Source: Intoshia linei (lineage: Eukaryota > Orthonectida > Rhopaluridae). From it: DNA of 49,631 bases. The stretch is taken from contig LWCA01000126.1 in the NCBI GenBank assembly GCA_001642005.1, positions 1-49,631 of the forward strand, given 5' to 3'. A program made the position numbers and the translations under genes. Position 1 is the stretch's first letter; every line of letters starts with the position of its first letter. Positions 23,701 to 34,940 of the stretch are shown here, one piece after another. The notes under the pieces were generated by a model. The model worked only from the letters and a program-made list of their open reading frames with translations. It did not search any database and had not been told where the DNA came from.

Positions 23701-24541
23701 CAATGTAATTAAAATGCTATAGAGCACTTTTGTCACTCTTAATCATAACTTTTTTTCTCGTTGATTTTAAAAAAAATTTATTCGTTATATCAAAATTTCA
23801 AATATTATATTGTCAACAACATACAAAGTTGCGCATATATTCTAAAAATTAGCTATCAATCATGTTTCGTTTTTTTTTATTCGCTTTTATTCAAGTGCTC
23901 TCTAGTTTTGTCACGGAGTGTACACTGTTTCTAAACCATTTCTTTGGGTGCACTTGAAATAACTTTAAAATGTTGCCCGCACATCCTAATACCAAAATAG
24001 TAAAAAATGTATGTTGGGGTCTTACAGAAAATTTTTAAAGTTGTATAAGATTTTTCAAGAATAGAATTATAAAGTGGGACTAATGGGTTACATTTCCCAT
24101 GTCTACAATCACGATGGGCTACTATTTTAATTTATGAATTAAAAGTTAGTGTTGGGAAATTTCTTAAGTGTCTCAGAATTAACCAAGACTTGTTAATATT
24201 TTGTTATAAACCCCGTTTCTATCAAAAATATTTTGCGATTGTTTGTAAATTTAATTTTAATCTTAAAAATTCATTTAGAGTTACTCTACTTGACGAAAAT
24301 TACCTGTTATTGTTTAATTATAATTCTCATGAAATTTCAACAGTATTTAATTTAAAGTTTATACATAAATTAAAATTAAGGTTATTCCCAAAAAATCAGA
24401 ATTTGGTATTTTTAATTTTTAATAATTATTATAATTGATAATTATCAGTCTTTAGATTTTATTTGGCAAATTTTAATAATTGGTATGATTGGCGGAGGAT
24501 ATTTTTCCATATTTTTTCTTTTCGCACTAATTTTACTGTAA
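20792..24541 (+). CDS. Unrecognised secreted/type I membrane protein (partial model)
   Basis: Exon 1 (20792-21206) begins with a signal-like MFKIILICIFLSKMKCQ and encodes about 138 residues with several cysteines and a WW pair. Exon 2 (21303-21370, LDWLGCHLIYQLLH) joins it in phase 1. After a long gap, 24075-24405 is open for 110 codons and joins 24449-24541 in phase 0. The last exon is almost wholly hydrophobic (FIWQILIIGMIGGGYFSIFF onward) and ends in TAA, so it looks like a C-terminal membrane anchor. The junction between 21370 (phase 0) and 24075 (needs phase 2) shows that at least one exon is missing from the model, and treating the halves as one gene is inference. I do not recognise a family. 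A dead Tc1 element (22375-23920) lies in the gap, which would be an intron. Confidence 0.5.
22375..23920 (+). mobile_element. Tc1-like element, 1546 bp, inactivated
   Basis: Terminal inverted repeats start CACTCGGTGACAAAACTATA and CACTCCGTGACAAAACTAGA, flanked by TA at 22373-22374 and 23921-23922. Inner repeats (GCGACAAAAGTGTTCTA near 22560 and its inverse near 23720) give an IR/DR layout. The transposase starts at MPKRKTINRQRKG (22681) with a helix-turn-helix. It shifts frame near 22800, runs with first Asp in FSDEKRF, shifts again near 23335, has a stop where the FQQDN motif should be, and ends with SPDLNPIENVWG. Second Asp and Glu are 34 residues apart (DD34E). It is dead by two frame shifts and a nonsense codon. 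Confidence 0.93.
22681..23612 (+). pseudogene. Tc1-like DD34E transposase, broken
   Basis: Three reading frames are needed to cover the protein: 22681-22800, 22813-23335, and 23335-23612 (ending at TAA in SMP). The catalytic residues remain visible as Asp in FSDEK, Asp in QDNASIH and Glu in NPIEN. The family normally has about 340 residues and the summed length here is close to that, so the decay is by small lesions rather than deletion. Confidence 0.9.
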
Positions 24542-24620
24542 ATACCAATAAATGTTACAATATAATTATAATTGTTCAAAAGAATACAGTAAAAAATAAC
24601 AACATTATAAATTACATGTA

Positions 24621-25510
24621 TTAAATACGGGGAAGTGATTGACTTCTATTGATATTAGATGGAAAATCATTTTTGGAATCAACGTTATGCATTTGATACG
24701 GCTTACGACTTTCGCGCAATTTGGGGTTGTTTGGATAATTACAATAACAGCATCTGTAGCCTAATAAAAATGTAAACTAAAAATCTCATAACTAAATAAA
24801 CTGAGATAATCGGCTTCTTCGATAAGAGACATTCCATTATGAGAAAAACAATTTTGACAAATAAGGGCAAATCTATTTTGAGGTCCATCCCCTAGTATGA
24901 AATCTAAAAACCTCTCCATGATACTACGATTTCTAGATAAAATGGGTCTAATTAATTCAATTTTTTCGGTTTCTCGAGATTTTTCTAAATTTGTTATAAA
25001 TGACGTAAATCTAACACCTTAACCTATATTACTAACGTCCGGTTCAACCAATTGTTTAGTTTCATCTAATATAACTAATAAACGAATCAATAAAATTAAA
25101 CTAATAGATTTGTTTTCATCTTTTTTCGTGTATTTGTCAATCAATTCCTTAGCCTTATTGTATGTTTCCCGCTCCATTATAGTTTCTAGCTAAATATAAA
25201 AATAAATACAAGTATATTTAATAATATTTAATTAATTTTCGATTAAAAATCAAATTTTAAATTACGAGTTTATTTTTAGTGTCATTGTAGAGAGTAAAAC
25301 TGGAATCTAAATAAATTTATTACATATAATGCATGCAATATATTTCAAAGAGTATTACTTGACCGTTTGAGATATCTATTGAAAAAATAATCCAAAAACC
25401 GTTTAATCAAATAAATTCTAAATTTTTATAGACAATTCATAAATAATTACGAAAATACGTACAAAAATGGAGAAAGTATAATAAAGAGGACCAAAATAAT
25501 ATATCTGAGT
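24621..25510 (-). CDS. LNPK: Lunapark (ER three-way junction protein), 5' end unresolved
   Basis: Exons: 25459-25510, 25359-25417, 25266-25306, 25102-25189, 24802-25017, 24621-24760, all with matching phases. The N-terminal part visible has a hydrophobic segment (LFWSSLLYFLHFCTIYLIKR) like the second membrane helix, followed by coiled coil with ETIMERETYNKAKELIDKY. The C-terminal half is diagnostic: RPILSRNRSIMERFLDFILG, then GDGPQNRFALICQNC, FSHNGMSL, and YRCCYCNYPNNP form the C4 zinc finger of lunapark (CxxC, then CxxC). Lunapark stabilises three-way junctions of the tubular ER. The protein is short and lacks the long proline-rich region of the human form. The start and first membrane helix should lie at about 25520-25760 but I could not close the model. 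It converges with the gene at 20792-24541, stops 80 bp apart. Confidence 0.88.
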
Positions 25511-25759
25511 CTAGACGTAGCAAGAGAAAATAATATACATGAAATTAAAATGTACAAGGAAATTGAATACATTAAATATTTTTTTACATAATGTACATGA
25601 TTTTTTGTTATGGTTTGTATTTTTGCTTCCGTTTCTAGAATTTTCTAGATAATTTTGATTAATGTGTATAATTAAGTTTTACAAATTCCAAATCTTCAAG
25701 TTTTACTTTAATGTCATTTTTCTAAAATTATTGAGGGCTGCGCAGTTGAAATTTACCTT

Positions 25760-27009
25760 TCGGTTGAAAAATAATGAAGATAAAAATTGCATTTTTAAAT
25801 ATTAAATCAAAATTATTTAATTTTATTTCTGTATAACCATAAAAACGGTTTCGATTGAATTAATAAATTATAGGTTGAAATTAAAGTATTTTTTATTTTG
25901 ATATTATTGTATAAATTTTGATCAAAATTATATATTCAAAATTTGAATTTTAAATTGACATGTGAATAATTCAATTGAAAAGAACTGTACATTTTTGGGT
26001 ACATGGTGACTACTTATATTTGGTGCAAAATTGTAAAAAAAAGCCTTGACCGTCAACGTGGGAATTTTTGAGATTGACACTTTGATTTTTGGAATCAGTG
26101 TGAAATAATAGCGCAAAATTTTATTTAACAGTGGTATATTTAAAGTAACAATTGTTTTAAATTGAAACAGGTATGAAATTTGAAGTTGCATAATATTGGG
26201 AATAACAGCCAAACCTACCGTACCCGAGAATTCTCTTTAAGGGGCTAATTTTTAAAAATTGAACATTAAAAATTTATATTCTTGAATATCAACTATTTTG
26301 TGTTAAATTAAAGCTGTCAGAAGTACGTTTTTTTGTAAAAGTACGTTTTAGGCAGCACTGATAAAAACGTACTAAAATTTAAGTTTATTATAATAAACTT
26401 TAATAATTTTTAAAATGTAATACGCTATGGTATACGATTAATTCAATTAATGTGAAATCATTTACAATTCAAATAATAAAATATTTAAACTAAATTTTAA
26501 TTTACATTTGTATTTTATTTAGTTTAAAACTAAAAACTTGTAAAATTCCAATTTAACCAATAATTTAATTATAATAATAAATAATAATTTTGTGACTAAG
26601 CAATATGAGTACGTTTTTAATCTGTCAAGTTTAGTTAAATTGAAAATGCTAAGTCAAGAGCCTTGGAGATGATTGACTTTACGTTACTGTAACGTAAACT
26701 TACACTATGCATGGTTTACGAAAAATTTTTTTAGTGATCTATTTTTCATTTTTGGATGACCTGGAACTTGGTAGATTCGGCTGTGGGTAGTAAAATTCTG
26801 TTTTAATCGGGAAAATGCACATTCCTCAGATTGAAATGTATGATATCGCTAGGCAGGAAACAGCCGTCTTTTGTCATATTTTAAATATTAAATGATTTAA
26901 TCATAAAATAATTTATTAGCACACACATTCAATTTTATATAATAACGAAAGATACACGTAATTTAAAAAATAATACACAGTTTAAGATTTTAATAAATTA
27001 TATTTACAT
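25760..27009. other. Intergenic, repeat family G at 26260-26790
   Basis: From 26225 the stretch shares blocks with 3765-4065 (ATATTCTTGAATATCA and CTATTTTTCATTTTTGGATG). The two blocks are separated here by about 350 bp containing AAGTACGTTTTTTTG-like motifs that also occur near 30480-30560, suggesting a nested insertion. Minus-strand 25928-26212 is open but does not look like protein. Confidence 0.5.
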
Positions 27010-29972
27010 TTAAACGCTAGGTTTTGAGTACGCCATAATATCATTGTATTGATCTTTATCATCCGTTTTATCTGATTCTACATACACATTTGTTTTAGGC
27101 GGAAATTCGAAATGTTCCTCCTCCTTGAAGTCATGTATAGTAACTACATCTGGTCTTTGTATTTCCACACCCTCTTTTGGATCATAAGGTAACATTATCT
27201 TTATTCTCATGCCCAAAACACCTAATTTTGATTTAGATATTTATCAAATATTTCATATTAAATTATATTTCAAATTGCAAGTTGCAACCTTAAAATTATA
27301 TATAAATTAAATTAAGGCTCCGCCCAACCAATCCCGCATAGAGATATAGGTCATATAATAATACTATAATATCAATATATCAAATAGCTTAGAATCGGTC
27401 CTCAAATTTTTCTCGAATCACATAAAATACAATCACTAAAAACATTACTAAATATTACCATTACATTATTTTACGTTTTTAGTTCAAAGTTTAATTGTAA
27501 TTATACAATTTTTGTTGCGGACCTGAATTTACGAAGTTCTAGCTTAGAATCTTGTCAGATCATTTAATAATTAATTAGACAATACTAAACTTATTTTTAT
27601 AAAAATTTCTTTAACTCAGTCCAAACCGCGAAGTTTAAAAGTTCATGAATAACAGCCTTTAACTAAATATAATTTAAATATTGGTTGATAATATATTCAA
27701 AATTATTTTTCACAGGGAATGCGTAGATTTCTGGGGTTGAAAGTTTGTATTTATATCAACTGGAATAAGCTGTGTCAGAATAATCTGTTTTTTTAATTGC
27801 AGGACCGTTAATTATTTCAAATTTTTGGTATTATAAAATACTTTCGAAATATAAAAAAATTAACATTAAAGTACTTTTTTGACCGTGACGGCGTCACTGT
27901 ATCAGATTGAAATTTTTTTGAGGTTACCATTTATGATAACGGTTATGATTTTAAAACATATCCCAGAGTTTCTGTTTTATAAAATTTTAGTACATGTTTC
28001 ATTTTTTAACCATAGGTAATATGTGGTTTTGACTATGAAGGTGTGCGTTTCCGAGGTTAAGATTTACGACAATGTTAAATATTTTAAAACGCGTCCCATA
28101 ATGTATTTTTTATTAAATTTTTGGGCCGATTTTTTTTAAACAAAAGGGAAACTTGAGTTTTTGACCCTGAAAGACTCTAATTCAGAAACTGAAAAAAAGA
28201 TATAAATAAGCTCTGAGAAAAACTGTATTTTAAATCACAGAAATTAGGTTTTTAAATTCTACGACTGGCAATTTTTTAAATAAACGGTAACACACACAGA
28301 CATTCAATTTTATATAACTAAAGAATGTAAACGGCGTAAAGTTTTAAAAATACAAATTTCTAATATTTCTAATAGTTTTTCGAGATTGAGGTTTTATCGA
28401 AAATTACATTTTCAGAAATCGAGTCCTTCAGCATCAAAACCCAAATTACCCCTTTTTTTAAAATAAAATGAGTCTTAGAATTTAAAAAAATATACATTCT
28501 GATCAGATTTTTAAACTACAAAATCTTATATCTTACGAGCTAAAACATCAAATTATTTTGTCAAATAAAAATCAAATATAAAAAGCTAAAGCATAGAATT
28601 TTAAAAAATATTAAATTTAATTCTGCTTTTTCCAAGTAACAAACATAAAAAATTTCAATTCCACAAAGTTCAGCCTTCACAGTCAAAAAGGCAAACTTAC
28701 TATTTACTCTTTTTTTTTAAAATAAGTTAATTAAATTTAATTTACAATAAATTGTTAATCTGAAATAACTGGTATATGGTAAAACAAGTGTAGAAACGAC
28801 TCCCTTAAAGGTTTGGCAATTGTGATATGTTTATATAAGATTCTTTTATTTAATTTATTTTTTGGTAGAATTAAAAAAGTCCGCACCCTACTGAGGTAGA
28901 TATTACTTCTATGAAGCACATATCAGCCAACCTAGTGATAAAATAAAACAAAATACCTTGTTTCATACTAATGTGTTGGACAGCATTACTTACATAATAC
29001 TTTGTATGATGTCCACTGTGTATCATCAAACCATCACAAAATTTCATAGACCGAGCTCGCTGTCCTCTAAGTTTACCAGAAATGACAATTTCGACACCGA
29101 CAGCTCCACTTTCCATAATGAATCGTAGTATACCATAACACGCTCTAAACAAATGTTAGTTTTAAAAAGTTCTAGTACATGGCTTTTTAACCTTTTTCCA
29201 CTTTGGCACATTTTAATTAAAAAAAAAAAAAAAAGGAAAAATTGTGTTTTTGCCCCTAAAGAACTCAAATTCGGAAAATGACATTTTGGATACTGCATCA
29301 GTGATCACCCTTGAAAAACTGTACAGTAATACCTCGCTATATTATAAATCGAATTTTTTGAATTTGAGCACTTTTAATTTTTTAAAAAAACGATAACAGA
29401 CAGACACCATATAAGTTTGATAAAATTTTACTTTATTTTCGAAACTTTATTCAATTTAAAAAATGTGAATAAATAAAGTGATATTTATAAAAAAAATTCT
29501 GGTACCCTCAACTAGTTTGGCACCTCAGGTTAAGAACCACTGTTCTAATATAAAAACCGTCTAGCCATCAAGCCTCCCTTCAACTTGTACTTTAAAGATT
29601 CACATTGAGCAACAGCACATAAACCCCTCGGTTTAACTTGAGCGACATTAATCTGATTGGATATTAATATGAAATTAATGATACATACTTCAATTTTTTC
29701 CAAATTAAACCGTTTCTGCATAAATATTTGGAGTTCAGTCAAAAATATACGATCATCTGACATTAATCCCTGAACTTTAGTCAAATGAATAATAACTTGT
29801 AATGTATCTTTAAGTTGCAACAATTCACAATGACTGTATCCATATTCTGACAATTCGCGTTTTATCAATTCGTCAACTTCTGCATGTCGTAGCCCCCGTT
29901 CAACAAACTAAAATTTACTAGTGTGGCTATTTTTATTATTACTATTCTTTTAACATTACAAGCAGAGTCCAT
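27010..29972 (-). CDS. RPS3: 40S ribosomal protein uS3 (RPS3) with altered KH loop
   Basis: Five exons (29943-29972, 29689-29907, 29558-29652, 28957-29144, 27010-27221) give 247 aa, close to the usual 243. The protein lines the mRNA entry channel of the small subunit. Diagnostic parts: [74 protein letters not shown] and [13 protein letters not shown]. The KH domain is strongly changed. Where family members have V-L-G-E-K-G-R-R-I-R-E-L, this has [12 protein letters not shown] with no length change, so the GXXG loop and the basic residues of the mRNA entry site are lost. Reading frame and splice phases are clean. It could be the sole, divergent uS3 or a paralogue. Introns 2 and 4 are large or transposon-bearing (27222-28956 holds family A-like DNA). 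Confidence 0.92.
27715..28330 (-). repeat. Diverged repeat family A copy in RPS3 intron
   Basis: It begins with the inverted A-family block GGGAATGCGTAGATTTCTGG, then TCAACTGGAATAAGC, then the GACCGTGACGG block, and ends in ACACACACAGACATTCAATT. From 28331 to 28800 related, further diverged sequence follows. Confidence 0.6.
29178..29542. mobile_element. hAT-type MITE in RPS3 intron, TSD TTCTARTA
   Basis: Ends are CATGGCTTTTTAACC and the complement of CAGTGGTTCTTAACC. The flanks TTCTAGTA (29170-29177) and TTCTAATA (29543-29550) match at 7 of 8. It lies just inside intron 29145-29557, with only 8 bp of duplicated flank plus a few bases before the next exon. It carries a fragment resembling the family A tail. 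Confidence 0.75.
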
Positions 29973-31551
29973 GATTGCAAAAAATGTTTTAAATAATTAA
30001 ATTGTTAACAATTTTTAATAAAATTAAATTTTATATTTTTATTGATGGTGTGTAGAAATTTGGAAATTTACTTTAGTAACCTGAAATACTTTTAATTAAT
30101 TTTTAAAACATTCAGTCACTATAAAAATACACTCTCAATCATACTTTCGACTAGACTTTGATGAAAGACAAAAGGGCATAACGCATGCATTGATTTTAAT
30201 GTTCAAATTCATCTTCTAATATTAATGCATCGTGATTAATGACCAATCAAAATGTTTCAGACGTGATATTTTGCATTAGACATTAATTTAGATTCTAAAT
30301 TCTAATTTTTAAAACAATGTTTCATAAATTAGTGCATTGACATTGAATTAGGTTGACCATATTTTTGTCGTAGTAAAAGTAGTACTTTTATTGCTTAAAA
30401 ACAAAATATATTTTTGATTAATTTTTCAATCGAAAAATGAACATTTAAAGTTAAATTTCAATTTATAAGTTTATTTAGTTTTGAAAAGTACGTCGAAAAT
30501 ACGACTTTGGAACAGTGCAAAAAGTCGTACTTTATCTATAATCGTACTTCTGGTCGCACTAATTAAATTTAAAAAATTAGTAAACATAGATTCAGATTTT
30601 GTTTGGTGTTCATCATGAACCGTACTTAAATATTAAATAAATATATGCCGAATCTGTTTGCAGTCATACATTTTTTCACATATTTATATCGCAGACACTC
30701 TTTTATGTACAAAACACAACACAAGTTTTGAGATAATTTTACTACATTTTTTGCTAAAAATTAAAATTCAAAATTTAAATGAATTAAAAAAGTGGTATAC
30801 TTTTCATCTTGTATAAAAAAAACAACAGAAATTTACACCCTGTGCTCAAGTGAAGTGGTAGCCTTGGGTTATCTAGCAGGTATGTTTAATAATTTAAATA
30901 CGGGATGGAAAAAACTTTAATTTTTGTCAACCATAAATTCAAGTAAAACACTCTAAATTATATTATATTAGATTTTCACCTATATTTTTTTATTAGAAAT
31001 GTGTAGAATTATTTAGAAAGAAATATTTACATTTTTAATTAAAATCGAAATATTTGAAAAATATTGGGTTATAATATATTAAAAATTATTTTTCACCGGG
31101 AATGCGTAGATTTCTGGGATTGAAATTTTGTATTTATATCAACTGGAATAAACTCTATCAGAATAATCTTTTGTTAGGATTCCTAACTTAGGATATATTC
31201 AGGGTGGTCAAGTCATCGCATACCAATAATAAAAAATGACAACGAAAATAATTAGCTACAAAATGTATATTAATTGAATCAGAAGAGAAGATAAAAAATA
31301 CAAATTGTTAATAAAAATGCGTAATCATCAATAATTAAATATGAATTAATTGAACCGATACATGATAAAGTTATCTAAAAATTCATTATACAATTGTGTT
31401 TCATTCCAATCATTTTACAATTATATTACAACTTTTATTACTTTGAAATGTTATATAAAGATCAATACGAAGCCAATGTCAGTTTATTTTGCGGAATGCC
31501 TAAGGTTAAAGAATTCGGCATTTTTGCTTAATTCATAATGTTCAAATTTAG
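29973..31551. other. Intergenic, family A fragment at 31020-31172
   Basis: This stretch separates the RPS3 and LIM-HD start regions. At 31076-31172 is the inverted A-family end CACCGGGAATGCGTAGATTT. Near 30360-30560 are TAGTACTTTTATTG and AAAGTCGTACTTTATC motifs related to those at 26.33 kb. The first exon(s) of the LIM-HD gene probably lie near its right end, but I could not fix a start with agreeing phase. Confidence 0.45.
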
Positions 31552-34389
31552 GTTTGCCACTTGTGTCGTTTGCATTTTACTCAGAATGACTGTTGCGTAC
31601 TATTTACATATGACAAAAAACACTTTCATTTTCATCAAGGATGTCTCATGTGCAAAGTATGCAATCAAAATGTGATAAATGATAGAACGTTTTATAGGTA
31701 TCATTATGTTCGTGTATGACTGAGGAATTTTCATATACAGGATTGTGATAGATGAGAAACACCAGTAAGCCCGATTAAATAAACATTTCAAGCCACACGC
31801 AGGACATATTATGCACTTTCTGCTCCTTTTGTGTGCTCTTTACACTTCACTGGTCATCTTATATATACTGACTTAAATATAAAATTAATCATAATTTTAG
31901 AGATAATTCTGTTTTCTGTAATAATCACTACAATGAGTAATTAATTTTATACATTTTTATTATAATTATAAGCAATATTCCAATGTGCAGTACTAAAATT
32001 AAATATAACAATTTAATTCAATACATTGGAAAAAAGGTATTATGAACCGTTTTGAAAAAAGATACGTTTTTTTCAGAACTGAAAAAGTTATCAATGATAA
32101 CTTAGACTTATAAAAACAAAATGTTAATCAGATTACTACGGAAACTGAACAGTTTTGAAAAAATCTTAAAAAATAAATAAACCTTTCCGACGCCTCAAAG
32201 ATTGAAAAAAATTAATATTCCACTTTACTTTGTTTGTACTGTTAAAGGGTTGAAAATAGTATGTTCCAAAAGTAGAGTTCGTAAAATCAGACTACCTTTC
32301 CAAAAACTGTTCGTTTATGTAGTGATATATAATATCACCATGAAGATTGAAGTTGATATCTATTGTTATTTATCTATATTATCAACCTAAGTTAAATTTA
32401 CTTGTTCTATTAAAAGCTCTTATTTATATCTTACTAATTATACTACAGTTTAATCAAGTGGTTCCCGATTCAAATAGTGTACGGACCTCCATTTCAAAAT
32501 ATTTATTTTTTTGACCCCAAAGGAAACATGAAATATGTAACATTCATGAAAAAAATAAAGATTTTTTCTCATAAGATTTGGTGAAATCGAATTTTTTAAA
32601 AAAGTATCGGTAAAAGTCGATTTTTCCTTGATGATTTTAAATGGTAATTTTTATTAAATTTTATTAATTTTGGGATTTTTTAAATAATATGTAGAGGTCA
32701 TCTAGGCTTTAGGGTAAATTCACAACATCTGGCAACTCTATGATAAGTATTAAAAATTCTAAAATTAAACAAAAGTTGATAAAGTTTTTTATATTTTATT
32801 TGAATCTCACGGATACTAGAAGTCCAGGGACTCCAATCGGGAACAACTGGTTTAATCTGATATTATTGTTTTACATATTTTTATTTACATGTTTATTTGT
32901 TAATACATTACATAATAACTTAGAAAATATCAACTAAACTGCAGTGCTTGCAATAAATGCATCCGTGCAGACGATTGGTGTAAAATAATCGGGACAAATT
33001 ATTTTCATATATCCTGTTTGAATTGTTTTCATTGCAAAGAACATATTACAGATTATATTCACTGTTCGTTTAATAACGGTTACTTATTTTGTGGAAAACA
33101 TCCAGAGCTTAGTCAAACTCAACCAGGTATACTTCAAAGTTTAAACTAGTGACCTCACCCTTTTAGGATGACATCAAATTTTTATAATGATTTTGTTTCT
33201 CATTGCTCGTGAGTCACCAGACACGGTTCACGAACACTCACGTGAGTAAAATGTCAGCAACTATACAGTATAAACGAAACTAATACAATAATTCTGTAAT
33301 ACAGTAGAAACCGCTTATAATGACTACATAATATGTAGTAAATATATCATAAAAATTTTGATAACTATAAAGCATCGTTTCTTAACCTCTTTTCAATTGA
33401 GCGCACTTGCAATCAATATAAAAAATTATATTTTTGGTGTGCTTACTGAAAATCTTATATCCTTTACTTATATAAAATTGAATGTCTGTTGATTTATAGA
33501 ATGAACAGTCGTAGAATTAAAAAACCCACTTTCTAATACTAATCTTTTTATCTAAGTTATTTTCAGAAATTGAGTCTTTCAGGAGCAAAAATCTATTTTG
33601 ATTTTATTGTTAAAAATAAAATCAACCCAAAATTTTAAAAAAACTTAAATTCTGAGACGCGTTTTAAAATAATGAACATTATCGTAAATAAAAGAAGAAG
33701 ATAAAAATAAATTAATTAATTATTATAATATTTATATTTAATAAATTTCTTTTATCAGCCTCAGAAATGTACATTTTCATAGTCAAAACTCTAAATTATC
33801 CTTTGTTTTAAAAATAAAAATTTTAAAGTCCTAAAATGTTATAAAACGTAAATTATAATATCATAAGCATTATGATAAATGGCAATTTCAAAAAAGTACA
33901 TTATCACGATCAAACGTCCACAATGCTTTTTTTTAAAATATGAAAAGTCCCAGCTCCTTAAAAAAATTATATTCAGTTAACACGCAAAAAATGACGTGTT
34001 GGAATATGTGGTTATATTGTTGAAATACCCTGTAAACATTGTTTATTTATTGTTAAATAATTATTTTAGTTGTAAAAAATAAAACTAGAAGAGCTAGAAC
34101 ACATATAAGTCGCAGCAAAGTGAAGGTTTTGGAGGAATGTTTCAACGTAGAACAAATCCCAAATAGAGCTAGATTAAGTGCGATAGCTGACATGACATCT
34201 TTGAGTTATCGATTAGTAAAAGTTTGGCATCAAGTAATTTAATTTTATTATAAAAATTTTATCATACGTATATTGAAAATTGAATTTAAGTAAAGCTACA
34301 TTTAGAATAAAAGAGCTAGTGAGAGACGTATATCTAGAAATGTTGCTATATTAGGATCTAAAAATATAGTATCTTCTAATCAGAAATAG
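31552..34389 (+). CDS. Divergent LIM-homeodomain protein, WHQ in helix 3 (5' end unresolved)
   Basis: Exons seen: 31552-31697 (LIM1: CHLC, then HQGCLMCKVC), a tentative 31793-31850 closing LIM1 (DILCTFC), about 32917-33126 (LIM2: CSACNKCIRADDWCK, FHISCLNCFHC, LFCGKH), 34070-34233 (homeodomain) and 34306-34389 (end, TAG). LIM2 joins the homeodomain in phase 1. The homeodomain starts TRRARTHISRSKVKVLEECF and continues PNRARLSAIADMTSLSYRL, VKVWHQ, then NKRASERR after an intron at the usual WFQ/N position. The fixed Trp48, Asn51 and Arg53 are kept but Phe49 is His. I cannot assign it to a LIM-HD subfamily; Lmx-like is possible. The junction of the two LIM domains is unresolved, since one donor I considered would create a stop. 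A MITE lies in that intron. Confidence 0.8.
32456..32849. mobile_element. hAT-type MITE, 394 bp, TSD GTTTAATC
   Basis: Ends are AAGTGGTTCCCGATT (a mutated CAGTGG) and the complement of CAGTTGTTCCCGATT. The 8-bp duplication GTTTAATC is perfect at 32448-32455 and 32850-32857. It sits in the intron between the two LIM domains of the LIM-HD gene. No ORF of its own. Confidence 0.85.
33470..34000 (+). repeat. Diverged repeat in LIM-HD intron, A-like
   Basis: TTACTTATATAAAATTGAAT and a GTCTGTTGATT block followed by blocks on 'GTCAAAACTC' and 'AAATTATCCTTTG' resemble strongly decayed family A. It lies within intron 33127-34069. Confidence 0.45.
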
Positions 34390-34940
34390 GAGCCCGAAAT
34401 CTTCCCATTCAAGATCCCATAAAAATCTACGCAAATTCAATATAATTATTGAATTGTATATTTGTACATTAAAATCTTATTAAATGTTTTATTTTTTACA
34501 TTTCGTATGGGTTTTACTTTTTGAAAAATACAAAAAAAACGACTTTTTTGATACAAATAAGTCTTAATTATAAGTTCAACTGTACAGTGTACACAATAGC
34601 TAAATTAATAATTAATGTGTTTCAAAAAATCTTAGTTAGATATTATCTGTTACCCTGAGTGGTTAGCGACCAGTGGCAATCATAATGAAGATATATTCAT
34701 CTCATTAACTATAGTAAACATCTAACGATGGAGCTAGAAATTTAAACACCAGGAAAACGCGTTCCATGTTAAAAAGTAATTACCTTATATTTTCTAGCTG
34801 AAATGATTAATAATAAAGTTAGTGTTGGTACTTATATGACGTTACCAGATAAACTGTTTGTGAATTTTGTCGTAATATGAAAAATCGTTTATTGATTAGA
34901 TTTCTTAAACTGTAGTTAAAATAAAAATAAAATTATTTAT
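34390..34940. other. Short intergenic stretch, nothing recognised
   Basis: This AT-rich DNA lies between the TAG of the LIM-HD gene and the PPP1R11 start. It contains no repeat shared with the rest of the window. It must hold the LIM-HD 3' UTR and the PPP1R11 promoter. Confidence 0.5.

Noticed and set aside
25019-25021. In-frame TAA that would truncate lunapark
   Set aside because: An 84-nt intron with donor GTTTAATT (ending the exon at 25102) and acceptor GGTTAAG (exon resumes at 25017) keeps the frame and removes the stop; the same donor type is used elsewhere in the window.
31698-31792. A possible extra exon (RIVIDEKH) within the LIM1 domain
   Set aside because: Including it makes the spacing between the two zinc ligand pairs too long for a LIM domain; skipping it gives the normal 18-residue spacing.
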